A stretch of DNA of 36,436 nt from Ignavibacteria bacterium. GTDB lineage: Bacteria > Bacteroidota > Ignavibacteria > Kapaibacteriales > UBA4661. The stretch spans positions 1 to 36,436 of the forward strand of contig CANHDJ010000036.1 in assembly GCA_947459425.1 (NCBI GenBank). The letters run 5' to 3'. The translations under genes were made by a program, and so were the position numbers. The notes under the pieces were generated by a model that was not told where the DNA came from, searched no databases, and saw nothing but the letters and a program-made list of their open reading frames with translations. Shown here in pieces: positions 7,899 to 16,188 of this stretch. Positions within the stretch are counted from its first letter, which is position 1, and the number at the start of each line of letters is the position of its first letter.

Positions 7899-9329
7899 AT
7901 GACCAAACATTCCCCAGCACGCGAAATCCTCCAACGGATTAAAGATCTCTACGATATTTCGACCGATGCCGAACTCGCTGAATTTTTTAGCATTACGCCG
8001 TCGGCACTTTCCAACTGGAAATACCGCAATACGGTTGATTATCGGTTGCTTTTCGAGAAGTGCTATGGTTTTAACTATCACTACATCATCACCGGAGAAG
8101 GCGATAGATACGCCCCCGACGAAGATGAAATCCTCGAAATACAGCGCGGAAACAAGGACTTACGCACGTTAGTTTTGGATGAAGGCGTGATTACGCAAAA
8201 AAAAGTGCTGATTATCGAAGACCACGTGCAGATGCGGCAACTTATTGAGCGCCATTTGAAGAAAGAAGGCTACACGGTTCTGGGCGCGGGCGACGGCACA
8301 GAAGGCTTGGCAATGGCAAAGGAGCATATTCCCGATGTCATTATTTCGGATATTCTTATGCCCGGCTTGAGTGGTTATGAGGTCTTGAAAGAAATTCGCG
8401 CTGATTTGCATACAACGCATATTCCCCTGCTTTTTATCTCCAGCAAAGCCGATGGCGCGGAAATACGCCATGCGATGAATCTTGGCGCAGACGATTATTT
8501 GACCAAACCTATTCAAATCAAAGAACTTATTCATGCCGTTAATGCGCGTTTACACAAAAGCGCCCTTGTGCAACGGCAGATGGATTCGGTCTTGCAAAAA
8601 ATCCGCTCCGGCTTCGTGCGCGTACTGCCGCATGAATTTCGCACACCGCTTTCGACCATTATCGGCGGAACAAAATATATTATCGAATCCTTTGAAAACC
8701 TCAGCAAATCGGAGATTTTGGAATTACTCAAAATGGTGAATAGTTCGACGAACAACCTGAATCGCCTTTTGGAAAAAATTCTGCTCTATGCAAAATTGGA
8801 ATCCATCGCTCAAGAAGGGACAGAAGGTTTGGAGCAGCTTGGACGGCGTATTACCGACAACGTCGGCGACTCTGTCTCGGAAATTGTCCTTGATGTGGCA
8901 CAGGCGCAAAATCGCATGAAAGACATTGAACTTGACATTGCTCAAGAGACCCTCAGCGCCGCTATCAGCCCCGTCTATCTGACGACACTTGTGACCGAAT
9001 TGATGGATAATGCCGTTAAATTCTCACAAATTGGAACACCGATTTTTGTCAGTTTTGCTCAAGAGGGCGACATGGCTGTCCTTTGTGTCCGCGACGAAGG
9101 ACGCGGGATGAGTCCGACACAAATCAAAAACATTGGCGCATTCACGCAATTTGACCGCGAAATGTATGAACAGCAAGGTATCGGACTGGGCTTTTCTATT
9201 ATCGCACGAATTATAGACTTATTTGATGGAAAACTTGCCATTAAAAGCGAGCCGGCACGCGGAACACAAGTAACCGTTTCCCTGCCAATTGCACACGCAG
9301 CGAAATCGAAGAAAAATGGCGCTTCCTGA
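7899..9329 (+). CDS. CI-repressor HTH / receiver / histidine kinase fusion
   Basis: A 476-residue protein with no membrane segment or signal peptide. Residues 5-70 match the phage CI-repressor N-terminal HTH (Bac_CI_repr: LQRIKDLYDISTDAELAEFF, ITPSALSNWKYR, YIITGEG). Residues 101-218 are a receiver with acidic pocket Glu107/Asp108, phospho-acceptor Asp151 (SDILMPG) and Lys203 (LTKP). Residues about 235-302 are a HisKA domain with His245 in LPHEFRTPL. Residues 355-463 are a HATPase with N box ELMDNAVKFS, G1 RDEGRGM, F box FTQFDR and G2 GIGLGFS. All key residues are present, so it should be an active cytoplasmic kinase. The unusual part is a CI-type DNA-binding domain at the N-terminus. It may bind DNA itself or use the domain for dimerisation. 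mazG follows after 107 nt. Confidence 0.85.
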   Translation: MTKHSPAREILQRIKDLYDISTDAELAEFFSITPSALSNWKYRNTVDYRLLFEKCYGFNYHYIITGEGDRYAPDEDEILEIQRGNKDLRTLVLDEGVITQKKVLIIEDHVQMRQLIERHLKKEGYTVLGAGDGTEGLAMAKEHIPDVIISDILMPGLSGYEVLKEIRADLHTTHIPLLFISSKADGAEIRHAMNLGADDYLTKPIQIKELIHAVNARLHKSALVQRQMDSVLQKIRSGFVRVLPHEFRTPLSTIIGGTKYIIESFENLSKSEILELLKMVNSSTNNLNRLLEKILLYAKLESIAQEGTEGLEQLGRRITDNVGDSVSEIVLDVAQAQNRMKDIELDIAQETLSAAISPVYLTTLVTELMDNAVKFSQIGTPIFVSFAQEGDMAVLCVRDEGRGMSPTQIKNIGAFTQFDREMYEQQGIGLGFSIIARIIDLFDGKLAIKSEPARGTQVTVSLPIAHAAKSKKNGAS

Positions 9330-9436
9330 GGTTTCTTGTAGAACTTTTTCCTACATCACCGTTGTTTTCCTGCACCAGCTTTCGTAAGTTGCGGCGCAGA
9401 CAAATTCGCCGTTATTCCCTACTCTTGCGTTTATTC

Positions 9437-10288
9437 ATGCCATCCCAGAACACCGACATACCACCAGCAAGCCCATCAGCATCAACGCCTCGTGCTGTTC
9501 CGACGATTCATGCTCCGCACGATGAAACGGAATATTTTCGAGCATTTGTTGAATTGGTGCGGGTTTTGCGTGTGGAATGCCCTTGGGACAAAAAGCAGAC
9601 CCACACGACGCTCATGCCGCTCTTGCTCGAAGAAGTTTATGAGACGATTGATGCTGCACAGGCAAACGATGCCCCCGAATTGGCAAAAGAACTGGGCGAT
9701 ATTCTGCTCCACGTCGTGATGAACGCCGTCATAGCGGAGGAAACAAGCGCTTTTTCGATGAAAGAAATTCTGGAGCGTGAATTTCAAAAACTCGTCACGC
9801 GGCATCCACACGTCTTCGGCGATGTGTCGGCTGATTCCGCCGATGCAGTGAAACGGAATTGGGAGCAGATTAAAATGCGCGAAGGTCGGAAATCGGTCGT
9901 CGAAGGCGTTCCAAAGCATCTTCCCGCCTTGCTTCGCGCCACACGGATTCAAGAAAAAGTCGCGGCGATTGGTTTTGATTGGGATGATGCCGAGGGAGCA
10001 TTGGCAAAAGTTGCCGAGGAATTTGAGGAACTTCGCGCAGCCCGCAGTGCAAACAATCACGCCAATATTGAGGAAGAGTTTGGTGACGCGCTCTTCGCTC
10101 TCGTCAATGCCTCGCGTTTCCTCAACGTCAATGCCGAACAATCGTTGCAAAATGCAAATGAAAAATTTATGCGCCGCTTCAAACGTATCGAAGAATTAGC
10201 ATTGGCGCAGAATAACACCCTTGATGCAATGAGCCTTTCAGAAATGGATGCTCTGTGGAATCAAGCAAAAGCAGAAGAAAAGCACTAA
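9437..10288 (+). CDS. mazG: Nucleoside triphosphate pyrophosphohydrolase MazG
   Basis: A 283-residue protein of the long MazG type with two all-alpha NTP-pyrophosphatase domains. The first has the hallmark RVECPWDKKQTHTTLMPLLL, then EEVYET and ELGDILLHVV with the metal-binding acidic residues. The second has AEEFEELRAA and EEFGDALFALVN. It hydrolyses (d)NTPs to NMP and pyrophosphate, which clears damaged nucleotides, and in some bacteria it modulates ppGpp and MazEF toxicity. An N-terminal extension of about 30 Pro/Ser/Thr-rich residues is poorly conserved. The ATG at 9437 is preferred to a TTG at 9362. It lies 55 nt before the ABC ATPase gene and is probably in one transcript with it. Confidence 0.93.
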   Translation: MPSQNTDIPPASPSASTPRAVPTIHAPHDETEYFRAFVELVRVLRVECPWDKKQTHTTLMPLLLEEVYETIDAAQANDAPELAKELGDILLHVVMNAVIAEETSAFSMKEILEREFQKLVTRHPHVFGDVSADSADAVKRNWEQIKMREGRKSVVEGVPKHLPALLRATRIQEKVAAIGFDWDDAEGALAKVAEEFEELRAARSANNHANIEEEFGDALFALVNASRFLNVNAEQSLQNANEKFMRRFKRIEELALAQNNTLDAMSLSEMDALWNQAKAEEKH

Positions 10289-10343
10289 TCCCACTATAAC
10301 AATCTATAAGCAACAAGCTCCACGAAACCAATTACTTCCACGA

Positions 10344-11273
10344 ATGAGCACCTGTATCGAAATACGCGGTCTTTCCAAGACGTATAAAAACAATAAACAA
10401 CTGATTGAGGCTCTCAAGCCGATTGATTTGGATGTCGCGCAAGGCGAAATCTTCGGACTTCTTGGTCCCAATGGAGCTGGTAAAACCACGATGATTAAGC
10501 TCATGCTGGGCATTATCGCGCCAACGAGTGGAAGCTGTCATATTTTGGGGCAAGACATTTCCTCGCTTCAAGCAAAAGAACTCATCGGATATTTGCCGGA
10601 AAATCACCGTTTTCCTTTGTATTTGTCAGGACAACAGATGTTGGAGTTCTACGGCAACTTAGGAGGAATGTCGGGAAAAACACTGCAAACGAGGATTGAG
10701 GAGGTATTGGAGTTTGTGAACATGACGGAATGGCGCAAACTCAAGATTCAGCGCTATTCCAAAGGAATGATGCAGCGTATCGGATTGGCACAAGCATTGC
10801 TCAATCGTCCGAAATTACTGTTTTTGGATGAACCCACCGACGGTATTGACCCCGTAGGACGCATGGAAATTCGCCAAATTCTTGAAGTCGTCAAAAGCGA
10901 AGGCACAACCATTTTTGTCAATTCGCACTTGCTTTCGGAAGTGGAATTAATCACCGACCGCGTAGCCATTCTCCGCAAAGGTGTCGTCGTCAAGGCAGGA
11001 AACACGCAGGAACTCACGCAATCGCACGACATTTTTGTTATTCACCTTGCCGCCGGAACACCGCCCAGCGACCTTGCCGGAATGACCCATTTCAGCGCGA
11101 ATACGCAAGAAATCGAACTGATTGCCAGCACTCCCGATACGCTCAACGTCGCTATTGATACGCTTCGCAAGCATAATTGCCTGATAAGCGCCATTTCGCC
11201 CAAGAAAAGTACGCTGGAAGAAATTTTCATCGCGCTGATGCACGAAAAACAGGAGCATCTTACTCCGGCGTAG
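10344..11273 (+). CDS. ABC transporter ATP-binding protein
   Basis: A 309-residue ATPase of the CcmA/drug-and-lipid exporter type (ABC-2-like systems). It has Walker A GPNGAGKTT at 41-49, YLPENHRF in the Q-loop region (Glu replaces the usual Gln, which is common in this subfamily), the signature YSKGM at 138-142 in place of LSGGQ, Walker B LLFLDEP at 158-164 and switch His in NSHLLSEVE. A C-terminal domain of about 80 residues follows, typical of the family. No permease gene is next to it in this window, so its membrane partner must be elsewhere. The substrate is unknown. The ATG at 10344 lies just past mazG, and the gene ends before a strong terminator. Confidence 0.9.
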   Translation: MSTCIEIRGLSKTYKNNKQLIEALKPIDLDVAQGEIFGLLGPNGAGKTTMIKLMLGIIAPTSGSCHILGQDISSLQAKELIGYLPENHRFPLYLSGQQMLEFYGNLGGMSGKTLQTRIEEVLEFVNMTEWRKLKIQRYSKGMMQRIGLAQALLNRPKLLFLDEPTDGIDPVGRMEIRQILEVVKSEGTTIFVNSHLLSEVELITDRVAILRKGVVVKAGNTQELTQSHDIFVIHLAAGTPPSDLAGMTHFSANTQEIELIASTPDTLNVAIDTLRKHNCLISAISPKKSTLEEIFIALMHEKQEHLTPA

Positions 11274-11311
11274 GTTGTTGTTTGCCTTGCGATCTACTCA
11301 CCAAGAAATTG

Positions 11312-11352
11312 AAAAAAAGCGACGAATGTTTTCACATTCGTCGCTTTTTTTT
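11312..11352. terminator. Rho-independent terminator (bidirectional)
   Basis: An 11-bp perfect stem (gcgacgaatgt, 11319-11329, with acattcgtcgc, 11334-11344) around a 4-nt loop, flanked by seven A on the left and eight T on the right. It stands 39 nt after the ABC gene. The A-tract also makes it suitable for ending transcripts coming from the right. Confidence 0.92.
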
Positions 11353-11373
11353 ACTTATATACTGAAGAAGGTT

Positions 11374-11436
11374 GAAAAACTCTTCCCGTCCGGCGGCTGA
11401 GGAGAGTAAATACGCTGCCGTCGGGCGGGTGCTGCG
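11374..11436. repeat. Dispersed palindromic repeat R3, copy 1
   Basis: The first 31 nt (11374-11404) are identical to 20977-21007, and the following 32 nt are similar, with the shared block tacgctg.. tcgggcg. Inside, cccgtccggcggc (11385-11397) can pair with gccgtcgggcggg (11417-11429) over 13 bp with two G-U pairs. It sits in the gap between the terminator and the 3' end of ahcY and has no coding content. It is a REP/MITE-like element. Confidence 0.75.
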
Positions 11437-11480
11437 TCTGCAACTTTCACCCTTTATGAGTATAACTTTTTGAAGAACGC

Positions 11481-12947
11481 TTAGGTTCCGGCGTTGTAAT
11501 CATTGATATATGCCAACTGCTCTTTGCTGAGTTTGTCCATGGACATACCCATCGTGCGGAGTTTAGTTTCAGCGATAAACTCATCTTGCTCGGGATCAAT
11601 ATCCAAAACTTGGTTTGGCAATTTTTTACCTTCTTTGTACGCTTTTGCAAGTTCAAGATGGCACATAAGCTGGTTCGAGAAGGACATATCCATTACTTCC
11701 GACGGATGCCCTTCAGCAGCAGCGAGGTTGACCAAACGACCTTCTGCCAAAACATAAATTTTGTTGCCGTTTTTGAGCGTATATTCTTCGCAATTTGGAC
11801 GAATTGTGCGCTTGCCTTTGGAAACTTCCTCAAGTTCTTTCAAGTTGATTTCCGCGTCATAGTGTCCGGTGTTACACACAATCGCGCCATCTTTCATCGA
11901 AAGGAAATGCTTTTTGCGAATGATGTCTTTTACGCCCGTTGCCGTGCAGAAAATATCGCCTTCTTTAGCCGCGTCATCCATAGACATTACGCGATAGCCT
12001 TCCAAAACGCCTTTGATAGCGGAGGTTGCTTTAACTTCGGTGATGATAATGTTTGCACCCATGCCGCTTGCGCGTTTTGCAACGCCCTGACCGCAATGTC
12101 CGTGTCCGGCAACGACAAATTTTTTGCCAGCAAACATCACCGATGTAGCGCGGAGAATACCGTCAAGCGTGGATTGACCGGTGCCGTAAACGTTATCAAA
12201 ATCCCATTTGGTAATAGCATCATTAACGGCATAGACTGGATAATAGAGCTTTCCTGCTGCTGCGCGGGCGCGAAGGCGCTGAACACCAGTGGTGGTCTCT
12301 TCGGTGCCGCCGATAACTTCTTTGCGAGCATAATCAGCGTATTTCTCGTGAACGGTGTTGATAAGGTCGCAACCATCATCAAGCGTCAAATTTGGCTTGA
12401 GATCAATGGTGCGCTCAATACACCAGTAGAAATCTTCGTGGTTACCGTACCATGCAAAAATGGAAATACCACCTTTTGCAAGAGCCGCAGCTACGGGATC
12501 ATTGGTGGAAAGCGGGTTGCAGCCCGACCACGAAACTTCTGCACCAAGTGCAGCAAATGTTTCGACCAAAACAGCCGTTTCTTTGGTCACGTGTAGCGAT
12601 CCGGCAAGGCGCAAGCCTTTGAGCGGTTGTGATTTTTTGTATTTGTCGCGGATGTGCATCAAAACAGGCATACGGGATTCTGCCCACTGAATAAGTTTGC
12701 GTCCTTCTTCTGCTTGCGAAATATCGCGGACGCAGTATTTACCAGCGACCTCGCTAAAGGTGCCTTTGCCTTTTTTCGGCGGGATTCCCGTGCTTTTTGC
12801 TGCACCGTTTGTGTGAATACCGTTGGTTTGTGCGCCGTTTTTATGAGCGCCATTTTTTGCAGCAGGCTTTGCTGATGCTTTTGCTGCGGCTTTCGCTACT
12901 GCTTTAGCAGCTTTTTTTGCCGGAGCTTTTTTTGTTGCGGTTGCCAT
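11481..12947 (-). CDS. ahcY: Adenosylhomocysteinase with a histone-H1-like N-terminal tail
   Basis: A 488-residue protein. From about residue 60 it is S-adenosylhomocysteine hydrolase: RMPVLMHIR, SLHVTKETAVL, NPLSTNDPVAAAL, DDGCDL, GGTEETTTGVQRL, YGTGQSTLDGI, the NAD-binding loop AGHGHCGQG, and NTGHYDAEI. It converts S-adenosylhomocysteine to adenosine and homocysteine in the cytosol. The C-terminus ends YINDYNAGT and lacks the KPDHYRY ending of the eukaryote-like form, as in the archaeal/Thermotoga-type enzyme. Residues 1-58 are an odd addition: a Lys/Ala-rich repeat (KKAPAKKAAKAVAKAAAKA) followed by an Asn/Gly/His-rich linker, resembling histone H1 or HC tails that bind nucleic acid. It is last in the metK-NYN-ahcY set. 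Confidence 0.93.
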   Translation of the reverse strand: MATATKKAPAKKAAKAVAKAAAKASAKPAAKNGAHKNGAQTNGIHTNGAAKSTGIPPKKGKGTFSEVAGKYCVRDISQAEEGRKLIQWAESRMPVLMHIRDKYKKSQPLKGLRLAGSLHVTKETAVLVETFAALGAEVSWSGCNPLSTNDPVAAALAKGGISIFAWYGNHEDFYWCIERTIDLKPNLTLDDGCDLINTVHEKYADYARKEVIGGTEETTTGVQRLRARAAAGKLYYPVYAVNDAITKWDFDNVYGTGQSTLDGILRATSVMFAGKKFVVAGHGHCGQGVAKRASGMGANIIITEVKATSAIKGVLEGYRVMSMDDAAKEGDIFCTATGVKDIIRKKHFLSMKDGAIVCNTGHYDAEINLKELEEVSKGKRTIRPNCEEYTLKNGNKIYVLAEGRLVNLAAAEGHPSEVMDMSFSNQLMCHLELAKAYKEGKKLPNQVLDIDPEQDEFIAETKLRTMGMSMDKLSKEQLAYINDYNAGT

Positions 12948-12999
12948 AATTGGTCAATGCTAAAAAATTTGAGAAAAATGAGATTATGAATAATTGTGC

Positions 13000-13530
13000 T
13001 TAGTATTGTAATTGCTGAAGATAGCCGTTGAGCGAAAGGAAGTTGTCGGCGGCTCTTTTCAGTTCTGTCGCGGCATGATCCCAGAAAAGAACATGAACCT
13101 CGAAGCCTTTTGCTTTGACATTATTGACTACAGGCAGGTAATCTGCATCGCCCGCCATGATGATAAAAATATCACCCCGCTCGGCAATGGTCAGCATATC
13201 TTCGGTGATATTCATGACCATCGTTGAATCTACGCCCTTTTCTTTATTGCGCTGATTTCGGTTGAGGATAATCAACTCAAAGCCTGACAATTCTGCCGCT
13301 TTCCAGACAGAATCAGCCTCTGGCGGGCGCGAACCGTAAAAACGGGCAACTTTAATTGGTGCGTGGTTTGCAATGGCAAGTGCCTGACCAAAATCAAGTT
13401 TGAAATCATTATCAAATGTTTTGGTATCGGTTGCTTCCCAGACATCAAGCGCTTTGCCTTTTTGTACAGCGCTTACTTTCTTACCTTCAATCCAAAGATT
13501 CGAGTTATCCAAATAAATAAGTGCGCTCAT
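13000..13530 (-). CDS. NYN-domain (LabA/PIN-like) putative ribonuclease
   Basis: A 176-residue protein of the NYN family (COG1432, formerly DUF88). Metal-binding acidic residues are seen in YLDNSNLW (Asp8), in KGVDSTMVMNI, and in MAGDADYLPVV, with a final Rossmann-like strand VHVLFWDHAA. Family members are single-domain PIN-like RNases acting in RNA turnover; LabA-type members influence gene expression and clock output in cyanobacteria. The gene lies 24 nt after metK and 52 nt before ahcY on the same strand, so it is probably co-transcribed with the SAM-cycle enzymes. A GGAG sequence 8 nt before the ATG is one of the few good ribosome-binding sites here. Confidence 0.87.
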   Translation of the reverse strand: MSALIYLDNSNLWIEGKKVSAVQKGKALDVWEATDTKTFDNDFKLDFGQALAIANHAPIKVARFYGSRPPEADSVWKAAELSGFELIILNRNQRNKEKGVDSTMVMNITEDMLTIAERGDIFIIMAGDADYLPVVNNVKAKGFEVHVLFWDHAATELKRAADNFLSLNGYLQQLQY

Positions 13531-13554
13531 AATGCAATCTCCAAAATGAAAAAA

Positions 13555-14691
13555 TCACCCAATCTTCTTAAACGTTTCAACAAGGTCTAATTGTTCCCAA
13601 GGGAATTCATTACGACCAAAATGTCCGTATGCCGCCGAGGCACGGTAAATCGGGCGACGCAGGTCAAGACGTTTAATAATGCCATGTGGCGTGAGGTCAA
13701 TATTTTTGCGGATAAAGTCGCTGATAGCCGTCGAAGCAACCGTTCCGGTATTATGCGTATTGACCAGCACCGATACGGGCTGCGCAACACCGATAGCGTA
13801 GGACACCTGAATCGTACACTCTTTCGCCAAGCCCGCCGCAACGATATTTTTCGCCAAGTGCCGCGCTGCGTATGCTGCCGAGCGGTCAACTTTGGTTGGA
13901 TCTTTGCCGGAGAACGCGCCGCCGCCGTGCGGGGCTTTACCACCATAGGTATCAACGATGATTTTGCGACCTGTCAAGCCTGTATCGCCGTGTGGACCGC
14001 CGATAACAAATTTACCTGTCGGGTTGATGTGATATTGCGTGTTGGCATCCAGCAGATCCGCCGGAATCACGTGCTTAATGACGTGATTGATAACATCATC
14101 GGTAATGGTTTTGTTCTCAACATCGGGGTCGTGCTGTGTGGAGACAACGATTGCATCAACACGCTTAATCGTGTTGTCGTCGTTGTATTCAAGCGTTACT
14201 TGCGATTTTGCATCGGGACGCAAATATGGCATCAGCGACGGATGCGTTTTGCGAATTTCGGCAAGTTTATGAACAAGTTTGTGCGCAAAGGTAATCGCAG
14301 CCGGCATCAATTCCGGTGTTTCATCGCACGCATAACCGAACATCATACCCTGATCGCCAGCGCCGCCTGTATCCACACCTTGTGCAATATCGGGAGACTG
14401 ACGGTTAATGACATTGACCACAGCGCAAGAATCGCAATCAAAGCGGTATTCTGCTTTGGTGTAGCCAATATCACGAATAACACCGCGCACAAGGTCTGGG
14501 AGGTCAATATAGGTTGTGGTCGTGATTTCGCCGCCCACAACAATCAAGCCTGTGGTGGCAAATGATTCGCAAGCTACACGTCCCATTGGGTCTTTTACAA
14601 GAACGGCATCAAGTACCGCATCGGATACTTGGTCGCACACCTTGTCGGGGTGTCCTTCGGAAACGGATTCGGAGGTGAAGAAGTATGACAT
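13555..14691 (-). CDS. metK: S-adenosylmethionine synthetase
   Basis: A 378-residue protein of normal family length. Hallmarks are [15 protein letters not shown] near the N-terminus (ATP/Mg2+ binding), the hexapeptide GAGDQG with [27 protein letters not shown], and the P-loop-like [19 protein letters not shown]. It makes SAM from methionine and ATP in the cytosol. The ATG at 14691 is chosen because [13 protein letters not shown] is the standard N-terminus. No SAM riboswitch fold was recognised in the 83 nt upstream. The NYN gene and ahcY follow, so SAM synthesis and recycling of its by-product are encoded together. Confidence 0.97.
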   Translation of the reverse strand: MSYFFTSESVSEGHPDKVCDQVSDAVLDAVLVKDPMGRVACESFATTGLIVVGGEITTTTYIDLPDLVRGVIRDIGYTKAEYRFDCDSCAVVNVINRQSPDIAQGVDTGGAGDQGMMFGYACDETPELMPAAITFAHKLVHKLAEIRKTHPSLMPYLRPDAKSQVTLEYNDDNTIKRVDAIVVSTQHDPDVENKTITDDVINHVIKHVIPADLLDANTQYHINPTGKFVIGGPHGDTGLTGRKIIVDTYGGKAPHGGGAFSGKDPTKVDRSAAYAARHLAKNIVAAGLAKECTIQVSYAIGVAQPVSVLVNTHNTGTVASTAISDFIRKNIDLTPHGIIKRLDLRRPIYRASAAYGHFGRNEFPWEQLDLVETFKKIG

Positions 14692-14774
14692 AATTGAAGA
14701 TTTTTGATAAAAATTGTACAGTGTTTTTTTGCTTTCGTTCATTGAATACACCAGGTTTTATGCTGGTTTTGAAA

Positions 14775-15761
14775 CTATGGCGTACTGAAATCTACTTCGC
14801 TGGAATCGCCCACATTGATACGGCGGAAATTCCCGCGCACTTGAGCGTTATTGCCAACAATAGAGCGGTCGAGCATGGATTGGTCAACGGTGGCATAATC
14901 GCTGATGATGGAATCGCGGACGATGGAATTAAGCACCATTGCACCTTCGGCTATCGTGGCGTAAGGACCAATCACCGAGCGCTCCACAACGGCGGTCGGC
15001 GAGATATAGACCGGCGGAATCACAATTGTATCGACGCACTCGCGTGCAAGCGGCTTGCGTTCGAGCAGATAGCGGTTTGTCGCCAGCATTGTTTCCGGCT
15101 TCCCGCAATCGTACCAACCTTCGACGGAGAATGTTGTGAATCGCTCTCCGCTATCAATCATCCGTTGCAGCGCATCGGTAAGCTGGTATTCGCCACGAGT
15201 GCGAATATCGTTGGAAACGATATAATCCAAACATTCCGCCAAGAGCAACGGTTTTTTGATATAATACAGCCCCACAATAGCAAGGTTTGTCGGTGGAACT
15301 TCGGGCTTTTCGACTAATTTGGCTACAAATTTCCCATCGGCATCCATCTCCACAACCCCGAAACGGCGCGGGTCGTCAACGGTTTTCACGCCGAGCGAGC
15401 TATGCTCAGATTGCAAAACATTTGCCAAACCGACATCGAAAATGGTATCGCCAAGAATAATAAACATCGGCTCGTCGCTGAAGGTGTGCCGCGCAAGCCA
15501 GAGCGCGTGTCCCAGCCCCTTCAGTTGCGACTGCTCAACAAAATCACATTTGAGGGAGTAATTTTCGGTAATATACTCTTCGACTAACTCTTTCAGATAA
15601 CCCGTGATAATGGTGGCTTCCGCGAAGCCTTGTTGAACAAGCTCATCAAGAATATGACCGAGAATAGGCTTACCGGCTACATTAAGCAGCACTTTGGGGA
15701 GAGTGTATGTATGAGGGCGCAAACGACTGCCGACTCCGGCAACGGGGATAATTGCTCGCAT
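14775..15761 (-). CDS. Sugar-1-phosphate nucleotidyltransferase with hexapeptide repeats
   Basis: A 328-residue protein. The N-terminal Rossmann-like transferase domain (1-235) starts with the nucleotide-binding signature MRAIIPVAGVGSRLRPHTYT then LPK, followed by MFIILGDTIFD (metal-binding Asp), VEKPEVPPTNLAIVGLYY and VEGWYDCGKPE. The C-terminus (about 245-325) has hexapeptide-like turns (PTAVVERSVIGPYATIAEGA) typical of a left-handed beta-helix. It belongs with RmlA/GlmU-like enzymes such as glucose-1-phosphate thymidylyl- or uridylyltransferases. Substrate choice cannot be settled by eye. It supplies activated sugar for surface polysaccharide or wall. The ATG at 15761 is clear. Confidence 0.87.
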   Translation of the reverse strand: MRAIIPVAGVGSRLRPHTYTLPKVLLNVAGKPILGHILDELVQQGFAEATIITGYLKELVEEYITENYSLKCDFVEQSQLKGLGHALWLARHTFSDEPMFIILGDTIFDVGLANVLQSEHSSLGVKTVDDPRRFGVVEMDADGKFVAKLVEKPEVPPTNLAIVGLYYIKKPLLLAECLDYIVSNDIRTRGEYQLTDALQRMIDSGERFTTFSVEGWYDCGKPETMLATNRYLLERKPLARECVDTIVIPPVYISPTAVVERSVIGPYATIAEGAMVLNSIVRDSIISDYATVDQSMLDRSIVGNNAQVRGNFRRINVGDSSEVDFSTP

Positions 15762-15849
15762 TTGGGGGGGTATCTTCCTTGTTGTAAGCCCTGACGGCTT
15801 ACCGTAATGAACGTTTTTTGAAACTAGTTCCGTTACACAAATAAAGCCC

Positions 15850-15857
15850 CAAATATA
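15850..15857 (-). promoter_or_regulatory. Possible -7 element of the nucleotidyltransferase gene
   Basis: On the minus strand this reads TATATTTG, a perfect TAnnTTTG box, about 90 nt before the start codon at 15761. No TTG lies at the usual distance upstream, so it is only a candidate. Confidence 0.35.
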
Positions 15858-15954
15858 CAATTTTTTCAGCACTTTGCATAATTTTTGCAAGGATTGTACG
15901 AAAATTATCCTATTCCCCTGCAATGACGACACGACCAACAATGCTCATGGAAAC

Positions 15955-16122
15955 GTAACTGTTTAGGTCTCATGGAAATTTTATTCATTCGCCCCCTTGA
16001 CAAAGGGGAAACGGGGGATTTTTCGCGTACAACGAGAGATTTGAAGCGGTGTTTTAGCCGTTTAATCCCCCGTTCCCCCTTTGTCAAGAATACGACAGCG
16101 TTCTGCGCACCTGAATAGTTAC
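15955..16122. mobile_element. Nested inverted-repeat element (MITE-like)
   Basis: The outer arms gtaactgtttaggt (15955-15968) and acctgaatagttac (16109-16122) are inverted with 12 of 14 matches. The inner arms are 25 nt each (15996-16020 and 16064-16088) and inverted with one mismatch. They centre on cttgacaaagggg and read as long C/G runs. There is no transposase frame; the 43 nt between the inner arms are non-coding. The core of the inner arm (cccccttgacaaaggggg type) is recalled from repeats scattered in many unrelated bacterial genomes. The element fills the 427-nt gap between the nucleotidyltransferase and the FAH-family gene. Confidence 0.7.
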
Positions 16123-16188
16123 ATAGAAACAAGCATAGGAGCGGCTTCGAGTTTTCAGACCTCATCGTTTATACGTCACCGCACTTCC

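Noticed and set aside
13591..14565. 324-codon open frame on the plus strand opposite metK
   Set aside because: The same mirror-frame composition, with metK identified beyond doubt on the other strand.
14692..14774. SAM riboswitch upstream of metK
   Set aside because: Only 83 nt are available, and no SAM-I, SAM-II or SAH-type core was recognised.
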